This document shows, piece after piece, positions 46,465-55,098 of a stretch of 64,000 nucleotides of DNA. Position 1 is the first letter of the stretch. Each line of letters starts with the position of its first letter. This DNA is from JAAYEA01 sp012689325 (GTDB taxonomy: Bacteria > Chloroflexota > Anaerolineae > JAAYEA01). Under the pieces are notes generated by a model. That model was given only the letters and a program-made list of their open reading frames with translations. It made no database searches and had not been told where the DNA came from. The position numbers and the translations under genes were made by a program. The stretch spans positions 3,108 through 67,107 of the forward strand of contig DAITVZ010000019.1 of assembly GCA_036841525.1 (NCBI GenBank). Direction: 5' to 3'.

Positions 46465-48704
46465 CCCTCCTCGGCCACGGGCAGCCGCAGCCGGAAGGTC
46501 GTCCCGTGGGCGCCGTCGCTCTCCACCGCCACCGACCCGCCCATGCGCACCATCCACGTCTTGACCCACCAGAGGCCAAAGCCCAGCCGCCCGTTGCGCG
46601 CGGGCCGCTCGGGATAGCTCGCCTCAAAGAGCCCGTCTTGCTGCGCGGGCGGGATGCCGGGGCCGCTGTCGCTCACGGAGACGAGGACCTGGCCCTCCTC
46701 CCGCGCGCCCTCCACGGCCAGGCTCCCCCGGCCCTGCATGGCCTCGCGGGCATTCTCCAAGAGGTTGACAAAGACCATCGCCAGGCTCTTGTGCGCGCCT
46801 TGCACCGGCGGGAGCTCCTCCAGCCCCTCCAGCCGGACCGCCAGGGTCGCGGGGAGCCGCGCCGCGGCCAGCGCCTCCCGCGCGCAATCGGCCACGCTCA
46901 CCGGCCCCAGCCGCAGCGGGTAAAGGTGGGCCACGTTATCGCGCACCACCTCCATGGCCTCGGCGGCGCTCCGCTCGATCTCGGCCAGGTTGGCGGCGAG
47001 GTAGGGGTCGGCGGCCACGGCGGCGGCGCTCTTGTCCTGGATCCCCTCCACGCGCACGGGGATGGACCCCACCTTGTTGTTCAGCCGGTGCAGCAGGTTG
47101 GCCGCCAGATCGCCCACGGCGGCAAAGGTCTCCGCCACGGCCTGGCGCTCGCGGGCGGCGCGCAGCTCGGCCTGGCGGGCCTCGTTCTGCGCCGCCAGCG
47201 AGGCGTAATGGGCCAGAAAGGTGAGCACCTTGGCGTCCCATTCGGATTCGGCAAAGCGCCCCGGCTCGGCCCCGGCGCTATAGACGCTGAACGCGCCCCA
47301 GGGGCGGCCCTCCTCGCGCCCGGCGATGGGCACCACCAGGGCGCGGTTCCACCCCTGGGCGCGGGCCAGGTCCGGGCGGTGAAAGCGGGGGTCGCTGGCC
47401 ATGTCGTCGGCGGTCACCGGGGCGTTGGTCAGCACCGCCTGGCCGGCCAGGCTCCCCGCCAGCGGCAGCCGCTCGCCGTGGCGATAGCCGGCGTTGGCCG
47501 CCTGCAACACCAGCTCATCCCCCTCGGCCTGCCAGATGGCGCTGGCGGCGGCGTTGAGCAACTCGCCGGCCAGCCCCACCAGGTGCGCGAAAACCTCCTG
47601 GCGTGGCTGGGCCAGCAGGATCGGCACCACCTCTTGCAGCGCGTCCAGCAGCCGCACGTCCTGGATGGCGATGACGGCCTGGGTGGCCAGCGCCTGCAAG
47701 AGGTGGCTATCCTCCTCGGTGAAGGCGCCCACCAGGGGGCTCTCCAGGTTCAGCACCCCCTCCAGCCGCCCGCTGGCGCTCACCAGCGGCACGGCCAGCT
47801 CGGAGGGCATCTCGATCTCGGCGTCAAAGGGGTAATAGATCTCCGCCCAGGGCTCCGCGCGCAGGTCGCGGATCAGCACCGGCTGGCGATGGAGCGCCAC
47901 CCAGCCCATGATGCTGCTCTCGTCCAGCGGCAGCGCCTCGGTGCGCGGGTGGAGGTTCTCCCCGGCGATGGCGCGGGTCACCAGGCGGCGCCTCTCCCGG
48001 TCCACCAGCCGAAAGATGCCGTATTGGGCGTTGGTCACCTCCAGCGCCATTTGCAGGATCGCCTCCAGCGTCTCCTCCAGGCGGAGGTGGGAGGAGATCA
48101 GCATGCCGGCGCGCTGCAGGCGGTTCAGCTCTTCCTGCTTGCGGGCCAGGTCGCGTTCCACGCTGGCGACGCGGCGGGGGTGATAGATGGCCATGGCCGC
48201 CAGGTTGACGAAATTCTCCAGCATCAGCAGCTCGAGCTGGGTGAAGGGGCGCTCCTGGTAGAGATAGACGTACAGCGCGCCCTGGGGCTCGTCGGCGACG
48301 ATGAGGGGGAAACAGGCGGCGGCCCGGGCGCGGGCGTTCTCCGGGTGGATCTGCAGGTCGGCCTCCTCGTACGAGAGGACGGCGCGCCGCTGGCGGATGG
48401 CGCGCATCCCCAAGCCCTCGGGCCGGGGGACGTCGCGGGCGGCCTGGGCGGTGCCCTCCCCCGCCGAGACGCGCGAGGCGGGGTCAAAGGCGCCGGCCGC
48501 CGCGTCGTAGGCATAGATCACTGCCGAGGTGCCCGGGGCCACCTTGATGGCGCTCTCGACGATAAAGCGCAGCGTGGCCTCCATGCTGGCCTCCCCGCCG
48601 GAGCCGATGCGGTTGATCGCCGCGCCGATCCAGTTGAGGCTGCCCAGGGCCCGCAGCAGGCGGGGCTCGTCGCTATTGCCCATCGGATTGCGGTACTCGG
48701 CCAT
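46461..48704 (-). CDS. Cytoplasmic sensor histidine kinase with three GAF domains
   Basis: 747 residues, no membrane segment. GAF1 about 40-170, GAF2 about 195-345, GAF3 about 360-510 (each with LPL/VPL and SPLVGAF-type elements), coiled coil, then a DHp-like helix NLLHRLNNKVGSIPVRVEGI whose H-box is H-R-L-N-N instead of HE(I/L)..P. ATP-binding domain: MVFVNLLENAREAM, VSDSGPGIPPAQ, and a degenerate G2 (GRLGFGLWWVKTW). Coupled to a double-receiver regulator. Several GAF domains suggest sensing of small molecules or redox state. Confidence 0.9.
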   Translation of the reverse strand: MAEYRNPMGNSDEPRLLRALGSLNWIGAAINRIGSGGEASMEATLRFIVESAIKVAPGTSAVIYAYDAAAGAFDPASRVSAGEGTAQAARDVPRPEGLGMRAIRQRRAVLSYEEADLQIHPENARARAAACFPLIVADEPQGALYVYLYQERPFTQLELLMLENFVNLAAMAIYHPRRVASVERDLARKQEELNRLQRAGMLISSHLRLEETLEAILQMALEVTNAQYGIFRLVDRERRRLVTRAIAGENLHPRTEALPLDESSIMGWVALHRQPVLIRDLRAEPWAEIYYPFDAEIEMPSELAVPLVSASGRLEGVLNLESPLVGAFTEEDSHLLQALATQAVIAIQDVRLLDALQEVVPILLAQPRQEVFAHLVGLAGELLNAAASAIWQAEGDELVLQAANAGYRHGERLPLAGSLAGQAVLTNAPVTADDMASDPRFHRPDLARAQGWNRALVVPIAGREEGRPWGAFSVYSAGAEPGRFAESEWDAKVLTFLAHYASLAAQNEARQAELRAARERQAVAETFAAVGDLAANLLHRLNNKVGSIPVRVEGIQDKSAAAVAADPYLAANLAEIERSAAEAMEVVRDNVAHLYPLRLGPVSVADCAREALAAARLPATLAVRLEGLEELPPVQGAHKSLAMVFVNLLENAREAMQGRGSLAVEGAREEGQVLVSVSDSGPGIPPAQQDGLFEASYPERPARNGRLGFGLWWVKTWMVRMGGSVAVESDGAHGTTFRLRLPVAEEG

Positions 48705-48730
48705 CTCTTGTCGCTTTCCCGAGCCTAGAA

Positions 48731-48764
48731 AGACCCTAAAGGTCTTCCTAGACCTTTAGGGTCT
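48731..48764. repeat. Perfect 15-bp inverted repeat, copy 2
   Basis: Arms 48731-48745 and 48750-48764 are exact complements around a TCCT loop and match the arms of the palindrome at 12108-12141. Here it lies in the leader between the histidine kinase promoter and its start. Confidence 0.85.
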
Positions 48765-48781
48765 AGAACATCCTTCCTGCG

Positions 48782-48810
48782 ATTATACCGCCGAGCTTCC
48801 CCCAAGACAA
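48782..48810 (-). promoter_or_regulatory. Promoter of the GAF kinase/regulator operon
   Basis: Minus strand: TTGTCT (48805-48810), 17-bp spacer, TATAAT (48782-48787), 78 bp before the kinase start. Confidence 0.8.
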
Positions 48811-48814
48811 GGAC

Positions 48815-48847
48815 AAGCCCTAGGGGTCGGCAGGGCCCCTAGAGCTT
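48815..48847 (-). terminator. Hairpin downstream of glnA
   Basis: Arms at 48815-48826 and 48836-48847 pair with one mismatch. There is no clear T-run, and the structure abuts the kinase promoter, so terminator function is only a suggestion. Confidence 0.35.
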
Positions 48848-48879
48848 GCGGGGAAAAGGGAGCGGCCAGCGAATGGCCT

Positions 48880-50289
48880 CTAGATGTCGTAATACAGGGT
48901 GTACTCGTGCGGGTGCGGCCGCATCCGCACGGGGTCCACCTCATACTCGCGCTTGTAGGCCAGGTAGGCCTCCAGCAGCTCGGTGGTAAAGACGTCGCCC
49001 TTGAGCAGGAACTCGTGGTCGGCCTCCAGCGCCTCCAGCACCTTGTCCAGCGAGCCGGGGACCTGCTTGATCTTGGCGGCCTCCTCCGGCGGCAGGCCGT
49101 AGAGGTCCTTGTCCATCGGCTCGCCGGGGTCGATCTGGTTCTGCACCCCGTCCAGCCCGGCCATCAAGAGGGCGGCGAAGCAGAGGTACGGGTTGCAGGC
49201 CGGGTCCGGCGCGCGAAACTCGATGCGCTTGGCCTTGGGGCTCTTGGAATAGACCGGGATGCGGCAGATGGCCGAGCGGTTGCGCTGCGAATAAGCCAGG
49301 TTCACCGGCGCCTCATAGCCGGGGACCAGCCGCCGGTACGAGTTGGTGGTGGGGGCCACGATGGCCAGGAGGGCCGGGGCGTGCTTGAGCAGCCCGCCGA
49401 TATAGTACTTGGCCGTGTCCGAGAGCTGGCCATAGCCCGCCTCGCTGTAAAAGATGTTGGCGTTGCCCTTCCAGAGGCTCTGGTGCACGTGCATGCCGCT
49501 GCCGTTATCGCCAAAGATCGGCTTGGGCATAAAGGTGGCGGTGAGGCCGTTCTGCCGCGCCACGTTCTTGGCGATGTACTTGAACTTCATCACATTGTCG
49601 GCCATGGCTACCAGGGTGTCGAAGCGCATGCCGATCTCGGTCTGGCCGGCGGTGGCCACCTCGTGGTGGTGCACCTCCATCTCGATCCCGATGCCCTGCA
49701 GGGCCAGGACGATCTTGCTGCGCACATCCTGCAGGCTGTCCATGGGCGGGACGGGGAAATAGCCGCGCTTGGCCGGGATGGTGCCGCCCAGGCTGCCCTC
49801 GTTGCCGCTGTTCCACCAGCCTTCCTGGCTGTCGATATAGTAAAAGGCCGAGTTGGTGTTCGAGCCGTAGCGGGCGCTGTTAAAGATAAAGAACTCGGCC
49901 TCGGGGCCCCAGTAGCTGATCTCGGCGATGCCCGTCTGCTTCAGGTAGGCCTCGGCCTTGCGCGCCACATAGCGCGCGTCGCGGGTGTAGGGCTGGCGCG
50001 TGATGGGATCATAGATGTCGCACATCACCGTCAGCGTCGGGACCTCGAAGATCGGGTCGATGAAGGCGGTGGTGGCGTCGGGGATGAGCAGCATGTCCGA
50101 CTCGTGGATCTCTTTGAAGGCGCGGATGGACGACCCATCGAAGCCGATGCCGTCCTCGAAAAGGCTCGCGTCGAGCCGGATCACCGGCACGGTGAAATGC
50201 TGCCAGGTGCCCAGCAAATCGACGAACCGCAGGTCCACCATCTTGACGCCCTTGCCCAGCTCGAGCACATCTGCCACGGTCTTGGCCAT
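48880..50289 (-). CDS. glnA: Glutamine synthetase type I
   Basis: 469 residues, dodecameric GSI type: ammonium plus glutamate to glutamine. GFDGSSIR, the metal-binding YWGPEAEFFIF, MEVHHHEVATAGQTEIGM, FMPKPIFGDNGSGMHVHQSL (ATP-binding region) and NRSAICRIP. The Tyr of DKDLYGLPPEE marks a likely adenylylation site, as in GSI-beta. No ntr or glnB gene is nearby. Well-matched start: GGGAGG at 7 nt. Confidence 0.97.
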   Translation of the reverse strand: MAKTVADVLELGKGVKMVDLRFVDLLGTWQHFTVPVIRLDASLFEDGIGFDGSSIRAFKEIHESDMLLIPDATTAFIDPIFEVPTLTVMCDIYDPITRQPYTRDARYVARKAEAYLKQTGIAEISYWGPEAEFFIFNSARYGSNTNSAFYYIDSQEGWWNSGNEGSLGGTIPAKRGYFPVPPMDSLQDVRSKIVLALQGIGIEMEVHHHEVATAGQTEIGMRFDTLVAMADNVMKFKYIAKNVARQNGLTATFMPKPIFGDNGSGMHVHQSLWKGNANIFYSEAGYGQLSDTAKYYIGGLLKHAPALLAIVAPTTNSYRRLVPGYEAPVNLAYSQRNRSAICRIPVYSKSPKAKRIEFRAPDPACNPYLCFAALLMAGLDGVQNQIDPGEPMDKDLYGLPPEEAAKIKQVPGSLDKVLEALEADHEFLLKGDVFTTELLEAYLAYKREYEVDPVRMRPHPHEYTLYYDI

Positions 50290-50366
50290 GAGTAACCTCC
50301 CAGTAGATTAACAGACTCGCGGGGCCGGCCAGGCCCGAGGGCCTGACCCGCGCCCATCACTCCGCC

Positions 50367-50372
50367 AGTATA
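50367..50372 (-). promoter_or_regulatory. -10-like element upstream of glnA
   Basis: Minus-strand TATACT at 50367-50372, about 78 bp before glnA. No -35 is visible, so it may need an activator. Confidence 0.35.
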
Positions 50373-50429
50373 AGCCCCGGCGGGGCGGGGGTCTATGACC
50401 CGAACGGGGCATCTTCGCACAGCCCCCGC

Positions 50430-50457
50430 TTGCGCCGCCTGACCCGCTGGATATAAT
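50430..50457 (+). promoter_or_regulatory. Promoter for the zinc-ribbon gene at 50636
   Basis: TTGCGC (50430-50435), 16-bp spacer, TATAAT (50452-50457). The start codon is 179 bp further on, so the transcript has a long leader that includes a repeat (50518-50580). Confidence 0.65.
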
Positions 50458-50517
50458 GCGCCACGCGGGCTCCAACTCGAGTCCAGCGCAGGGCGTCGGA
50501 GACGGCTATCCGGCAGG

Positions 50518-50580
50518 CATGTAGTGACGACTTAGTCGTTCCGGCCGCGGCCAGGAGGCGACTGAAGTCGCTACTACATG
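50518..50580. repeat. REP-like imperfect palindrome, copy 1
   Basis: Starts CATGTAGTGACGACTTAG and ends with an inverted GCTACTACATG; the middle is GC-rich. A diverged copy lies at 58969-59026. It fills the leader of the 50636 gene. The rest of the 50290-50635 gap holds only the two promoter elements. Confidence 0.7.
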
Positions 50581-50635
50581 GTTGTGACCTTTTCTGGTGT
50601 GTAGGCCTGACCTTGTCATCATCGTTGGAGCGGTC

Positions 50636-51301
50636 ATGTCTCAGGACATATGCCCACGGTGCGGCAACCCGATCCCTGATTGGGCGCAGGGCGGCTGCCC
50701 TGTCTGCCGCAGAATCGAGCAAGAGAAGGTACGGTTCGGACGCGGAGGCTCCTTCCCAGGCCGGAGCGTCCCGCCATCTGGCTCCCAGCGCACGCGTCGA
50801 GCCAAGCAGACGCGGCCCCGCACCCGCCCTCGGCCAGTCCAGTCCAGGCCCGACAGAGGCTTCTGGGGGCGCGAGAACCCTGGGACCATCCCTCCTGGCT
50901 TTCGCGCCCGCCTCGAGGGGTTCAATGCCTTCCTGGAGGATGTATACGCCAGGCCGGTGCGGATCAGCCATATCCTTGCGCAAGGTGGCATCTCGCAAGA
51001 ACAGATCGCGATCTGGCGCCAAGATGCCTTGTGGCTGCTTCTCTTCATGCACAAGCTGGAAACGCGGCTGGCCACGGCTCTGACAGCGGCCCTGCCTGGT
51101 GCGGACGCAGGGATTCTGTCAGCCTGGTATGGCTTGGGCCGCGAATGCTCGATGCAGACGATCCGCCAGTCGCGGTCCGCTCCCAAGTGCCGCGCCGAGC
51201 AGCGTCGCGTGGTGGCCTTTCTGCGCTGCGCCCTCGGCAGGGCCATGCTGGAGCAAATCATGGTGGATTCGGCCCGGGAGATCATGCAAAAGGTCGAATA
51301 G
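50636..51301 (+). CDS. Hypothetical zinc-ribbon protein
   Basis: 221 residues. A Cys4 ribbon at the N-terminus (CPRCGNPIPDWAQGGCPVCR), an Arg/Pro/Ser-rich linker (about 40-85), then a helical domain with FNAFLEDVYARPVRIS, HILAQGGISQEQIAIWR, and two further Cys (GRECSM, APKCRAEQ, FLRCAL) near the end. Start at 50636 with GGAG at 6 nt; a TTG/GTG start 13 codons earlier has no RBS. Function unknown. It lies directly before a GNAT gene. Confidence 0.62.
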   Translation: MSQDICPRCGNPIPDWAQGGCPVCRRIEQEKVRFGRGGSFPGRSVPPSGSQRTRRAKQTRPRTRPRPVQSRPDRGFWGRENPGTIPPGFRARLEGFNAFLEDVYARPVRISHILAQGGISQEQIAIWRQDALWLLLFMHKLETRLATALTAALPGADAGILSAWYGLGRECSMQTIRQSRSAPKCRAEQRRVVAFLRCALGRAMLEQIMVDSAREIMQKVE

Positions 51302-51370
51302 GAGGCGCTTACGCTACCCTTTGACATCGCGCTGGTCACCCCGCCGCTGGACGCCGACACGGCGGCGCAG

Positions 51371-51955
51371 ATGCGGGTCATCTTTGATGGCAGCTTTCCC
51401 CCCGAGGAGCGCCTGCTCTTCGCCGAGATCGCCGCGAGCATCGACCGCGGCGAGCGGCTCTGCTTCCTGGCGCGGGAGGCGGGCGAGGCCGTGGGCTTTG
51501 CCATCGTCCTCCCCTTGCCGGACGTGCCCGGCGTCGCCCTGCTGGACTATCTCGCCGTGGCCGAGGCGCGGCGCGGCCAGGGGCTGGGCTCCGCGCTCCT
51601 TGAGGCCCTGCGCGCGCGTCTGGACCGCCCCGGCGCCGTGGGGATCATCCTGGAGGTGGAGCCGCCCCACACCGCCCAAGATGCCGCGGAGCGCCGGCGG
51701 CGGGAGCGGAGAATCGCCTTTTACCAGCGCCACGGCATCCACCTGCTGGAGCTGGCGCGCCCTTACATGATGGACGCCTATACCGAGACGGGCCTCCTGG
51801 AGATGCGGCTGATGTGGTGGCCGCTGGGCCCGGCGGGGGGCCTCCCCTCGGCAGAGCTCGTGGCGCGCTGCATCCGGAGCCTCTTTGTGACGGTCTATGG
51901 CCGCTCGCCGGACGACCCGGCGCTGCGCGAGATGCTGGGGGAAGCGCGGATGTAA
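51371..51955 (+). CDS. GNAT family acetyltransferase
   Basis: 194 residues from ATG. Contains the acetyl-CoA pyrophosphate loop pattern VAEARRGQGLGSALLEALRAR, a beta-bulge region LLDYLAVAE and an IILEVEPPH strand. The substrate is unknown. Protein-like sequence (FDIALVTPPLDAD) continues in frame upstream of the ATG back to the previous gene's stop, and an AGGAGG lies at 51300-51305. A start at ACG (51311), 5 nt after that AGGAGG, is possible. Confidence 0.8.
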   Translation: MRVIFDGSFPPEERLLFAEIAASIDRGERLCFLAREAGEAVGFAIVLPLPDVPGVALLDYLAVAEARRGQGLGSALLEALRARLDRPGAVGIILEVEPPHTAQDAAERRRRERRIAFYQRHGIHLLELARPYMMDAYTETGLLEMRLMWWPLGPAGGLPSAELVARCIRSLFVTVYGRSPDDPALREMLGEARM

Positions 51956-52023
51956 CCCAGCCCGCGCCCGCTGCGTATATATCTCGGTCTGAGCGATATA
52001 CCCACAGGCGCGGAGGTCATCCT

Positions 52024-53280
52024 ATGAAGATCCTGCTCGCGGTCCTCTTTTGGCTGGTGGTCGTCCTGGTTCTGCTGGTTTCCCTCATCCCCGTCATCGC
52101 GGCGCCGTTCGTCACCGCCGTGCCGGGCTGGCTGGGGGCGCTCCTCGGCGCGGCGGATGTCGCCGTCCTCGTCCTGGCGCTGCGCGCCGGGCTGTCGCAC
52201 TGGGGCAAGGGGCTGACGCTGGCCGGCGGGTTCCTTGCCGTGGCGTTGGCCGCGGTGCTCCTCTCCCAGCTCCTGGCCCATACCCCGCCCATCCTGGGCG
52301 CCGATGGCAAGCCGCTCCCCGGCAGCATCGCCACGCTGGAGCGGGTGGAGCTCAACGGCAGCCGCCAGTGGGTCAGCATCCGCGGGCGGGACGTGAACAA
52401 CCCCGTGCTGGTCTTTCTTTCCGGCGGCCCCGGCGGCAGCGAGATCCCCTCCACGCGGCTGCACCTGGCCGAGCTGGAAGAGCATTTCGTCGTGGTGAAC
52501 TGGGACCAGCCCGGCGCGGCCAAGTCCTTCTTTGCCGTGCCCAAGCGCGAGCTGACCCCGCAGCGCTACATCGACGACGGGCGCGCCCTGGTCGAGCAGA
52601 TGCGCCAGCGCTTTGACGAGGAGAAGGTCTTTCTCATCGGCGAGTCGTGGGGGACCATCCTGGGCGTCTGGCTGGTGCGCGACTATCCCGAGCTCTTTCA
52701 CGCCTTTATCTCCAGCGGGCAGATGGTCAACACCACCGAGGACGACGTGATGGGCTACGAGCTGGCGCTGCGAATCGTGGAGGAGCGCGGCGACGCGGCC
52801 AAGCTGGAGCAGTTGCGCCGCAACGGCCCGCCGCCCTACACCACCGGCAACCTGAGCCTCACCTACCAGAGCTACCTGGGCGTGCTGACCGACTATATGT
52901 CCGAGCGCGCCCATGGCGTCGGCCCTGGCGCGGATGCCGACATCCTCACCGACGCCCTGCGCGAGCCCGAGTACGGCCTGGCGGACAAGGTCAACTGGCT
53001 CTTGGGCCTGATGACCGTCTTTAACCGGGTCTACCCGCAGATCGCCGACCTGGACTTTGTGACCCAGGCCGCCAAGCTGGAGGTGCCCATCTATTTCATG
53101 GTGGGGCGGCACGACGTCAACGCCATGACCTCGCTGGTGGAAGCGTACTACGCCGCGCTGGCGGCGCCCCACAAGGAGCTCATCTGGTTCGAGGAATCGG
53201 GGCATCCCCCGCTCTACTCGGAGGCGGCCAAGACCGTCGACGTGGTGGTGAACCGCGCCCTGGCGAACTCGGGGCGGTAG
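52024..53280 (+). CDS. Membrane-anchored alpha/beta hydrolase
   Basis: 418 residues. Three hydrophobic segments near the start (about 2-25, 35-56, 63-84) precede an alpha/beta hydrolase domain resembling prolyl iminopeptidase-type enzymes: LVFLSGGPGGSE (oxyanion HGGP type), nucleophile GESWGT, Asp in GRHDVNA, His in ESGHPP. ATG at 52024 chosen after GGAGG at 7 nt; in-frame sequence upstream is inside the GNAT gene. Substrate unknown. Confidence 0.87.
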   Translation: MKILLAVLFWLVVVLVLLVSLIPVIAAPFVTAVPGWLGALLGAADVAVLVLALRAGLSHWGKGLTLAGGFLAVALAAVLLSQLLAHTPPILGADGKPLPGSIATLERVELNGSRQWVSIRGRDVNNPVLVFLSGGPGGSEIPSTRLHLAELEEHFVVVNWDQPGAAKSFFAVPKRELTPQRYIDDGRALVEQMRQRFDEEKVFLIGESWGTILGVWLVRDYPELFHAFISSGQMVNTTEDDVMGYELALRIVEERGDAAKLEQLRRNGPPPYTTGNLSLTYQSYLGVLTDYMSERAHGVGPGADADILTDALREPEYGLADKVNWLLGLMTVFNRVYPQIADLDFVTQAAKLEVPIYFMVGRHDVNAMTSLVEAYYAALAAPHKELIWFEESGHPPLYSEAAKTVDVVVNRALANSGR

Positions 53281-53295
53281 AGATCACCCGCCCTT

Positions 53296-53324
53296 TTGCC
53301 TTCCCCCGCGCCGCCGCGTATAAT
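53296..53324 (+). promoter_or_regulatory. Promoter of the 53367 membrane-protein gene
   Basis: TTGCCT (53296-53301), 17-bp spacer, TATAAT (53319-53324). A GTG at 53325 lies immediately after the -10 and so cannot be the translation start. Confidence 0.78.
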
Positions 53325-53366
53325 GTGCCCATACAGGCATGGGCTCCTCGGCGAAAGGGGGAGGGC

Positions 53367-54008
53367 ATGGGCGGCAACCGTCGCATGTTGGCAGCGCTGC
53401 TGGGCTTGCTGGCCCTGGCGGCGCTGCTTGCCATCGTCGTCTTGGACCCCGGCGGCTGGGGCGGCTTTCTGCGCGATTGGGCCATCACGCTGATCCCCCA
53501 GACGGCGGCGGCGGTGCTGCTCTGGTGCCTGGCGGTGCTGGCGTTCTACCTGCTGCGCGCCGTCGCTGGGGTGCGCCCGCCGATGGCGCTGCTCGATCTC
53601 CTCTTTCCCCTGGCCGCCGCGGCCTCGCTGTGGGCGCTGCGCGTCGTCTATGGCTGGGAGCCCGACACCTACGACTATCTCTGGGCCATCATCATGGTGG
53701 CCGTCTTTTTCCTGTGGCCCGCGCCCCGGGCCTTTTTGCGGCGCGAGTTCCTCGCCGCGCCCGTGGCCCCGCCGCGCGCCCGGCCCCAGCCATTCACGCC
53801 GACCCAGCCGAGCCCCGCGGCCATTTTCGACGATGCCCGGCTCTCCCCGCGGGCCCGAGGCTCGTTTCGGCAGCTCCTGAGCCTGGTGGAGGGCGATCGC
53901 GCCGAGGCGCGGCGGCTGGTGCTGCGCGCCCGCGACCTGGACCCCTCGGGCAGCGACGCCGATTGGGTGGATGCCGCCATCGACGAGCTGCTGGACCAAC
54001 AAGCCTGA
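53367..54008 (+). CDS. Hypothetical membrane protein
   Basis: 213 residues. About four hydrophobic segments in the first 125 residues (LLALAALLAIVVLD; AAAVLLWCLAVLAFYLL; LLFPLAAAASLWAL; AIIMVAVFFLWPA), then a Pro-rich linker and a cytoplasmic C-terminal helical domain (SPRARGSFRQLLSLVEGDRA, WVDAAIDELLDQ). The C-terminal motif resembles small regulatory tails but gives no family. Start at 53367 after AAAGGGGGAGG. The next gene follows 19 bp later. Confidence 0.7.
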   Translation: MGGNRRMLAALLGLLALAALLAIVVLDPGGWGGFLRDWAITLIPQTAAAVLLWCLAVLAFYLLRAVAGVRPPMALLDLLFPLAAAASLWALRVVYGWEPDTYDYLWAIIMVAVFFLWPAPRAFLRREFLAAPVAPPRARPQPFTPTQPSPAAIFDDARLSPRARGSFRQLLSLVEGDRAEARRLVLRARDLDPSGSDADWVDAAIDELLDQQA

Positions 54009-54027
54009 TTCTAGTGGAGGTCACTCT

Positions 54028-55092
54028 ATGAACTCACGAGAACGCGTCCTGGCCGCCTTTGCCCATGCCGAGCCCGACCGCGTGCCCATCAACTATTTCG
54101 CCAACCCCGGCATCGACGCCCGGCTGAAGGCGCATTACGGCTTGGACGCCAAGGACGACGAGGGGCTGCGCCGCGTGCTGGGCGTGGATTTCCGCGGCGT
54201 GCGCGCGCCCTATGTCGGCCCCAAGCTTCACCCCGACATCCCCGGCCGCAGCGTGGACCTGTGGGGCATCCACCGCCGCTACATCGAGCACGAGAGCGGC
54301 GGCTATTGGGACTATTGCGACTTTCCCCTCCGCGACGCCGACGAGGAGGCCGTGGCGGCCTGGCCCCTGCCCTCCCCCGACGATTTCGACTATAGCACCA
54401 TCGCCGAGCAGTGCCGCCGCTACGGCGAGTTCGCCCTCAACGGCTCGGCGGGCTATGGCGACATCATCAACGGCAACGGCATGCTCCGCAGCATGGAGCA
54501 GACCTTCATCGACCTGGTCACCGACGACCCCGCCGGCCTTCTCCTGGCCGACCGGCGCATGAACATCCTGGTGGAGGTGACGGAGCGGGTGCTCGAGGCG
54601 GCCCAGGGGCGCGTCGATTTCCTCTGGATCGGCGAGGACCTGGGGACGCAGCTCGGCCCCAGCATCAGCATGAAGGTCTTTCGCAAGCACATCCGCCCGC
54701 GCTACCAGCGCTTTTGCGACCTGGCCCGCGCGCACGGCCTCTATGTGATGATGCACTCGTGCGGCTCCAGCAGTTGGGCCTTTGAGGATTTCATCGAGAT
54801 GGGCATTCACGTGGTGGACACGCTCCAGCCCGAGGCCAAGGACATGGCCCCCGCTTATCTCAAGGAGCGCTACGGCGGGCGGCTGGCCTTCCACGGCTGC
54901 ATCTCCACGGCGGGGGCGGTGGCCTATGGCACGGTCCCCGAGGTGGTGGCGGACGTGCGCAGCACGCTGGAGGTGATGATGCCCGGCGGCGGCTATTGCC
55001 TGGCCCCCACGCACCAACTCCAGGACAACTCGCCCACGGAGAACGTGGTGGCGATGTACGAGACCGCGCACCAGTACGGGAGATATCGGTAG
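54028..55092 (+). CDS. Uroporphyrinogen-III decarboxylase family protein
   Basis: 354 residues, URO-D/MtaA-type barrel. ERVLAAFAHAEPDRVPINYF, IGEDLGTQLGPSISMKVFRK, VMMHSCGSSSWAFEDFIEMG and LAFHGCISTAG. The HSCGS and FHGC cysteines are characteristic of cobalamin/methyl-transfer members rather than of heme biosynthesis HemE, so a corrinoid methyltransferase-like role is more likely. No hem genes are nearby. Start at 54028 after GTGGAGG at 7 nt. Confidence 0.85.
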   Translation: MNSRERVLAAFAHAEPDRVPINYFANPGIDARLKAHYGLDAKDDEGLRRVLGVDFRGVRAPYVGPKLHPDIPGRSVDLWGIHRRYIEHESGGYWDYCDFPLRDADEEAVAAWPLPSPDDFDYSTIAEQCRRYGEFALNGSAGYGDIINGNGMLRSMEQTFIDLVTDDPAGLLLADRRMNILVEVTERVLEAAQGRVDFLWIGEDLGTQLGPSISMKVFRKHIRPRYQRFCDLARAHGLYVMMHSCGSSSWAFEDFIEMGIHVVDTLQPEAKDMAPAYLKERYGGRLAFHGCISTAGAVAYGTVPEVVADVRSTLEVMMPGGGYCLAPTHQLQDNSPTENVVAMYETAHQYGRYR

Positions 55093-55098
55093 GCGAGG

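Noticed and set aside
50290..50635. Possible tRNA or small RNA in the glnA upstream gap
   Set aside because: No cloverleaf and no CCA; only promoter elements and a REP-like repeat.
53325..53366. Upstream GTG start of the membrane protein
   Set aside because: It lies directly after the -10 box, upstream of the likely transcript start.
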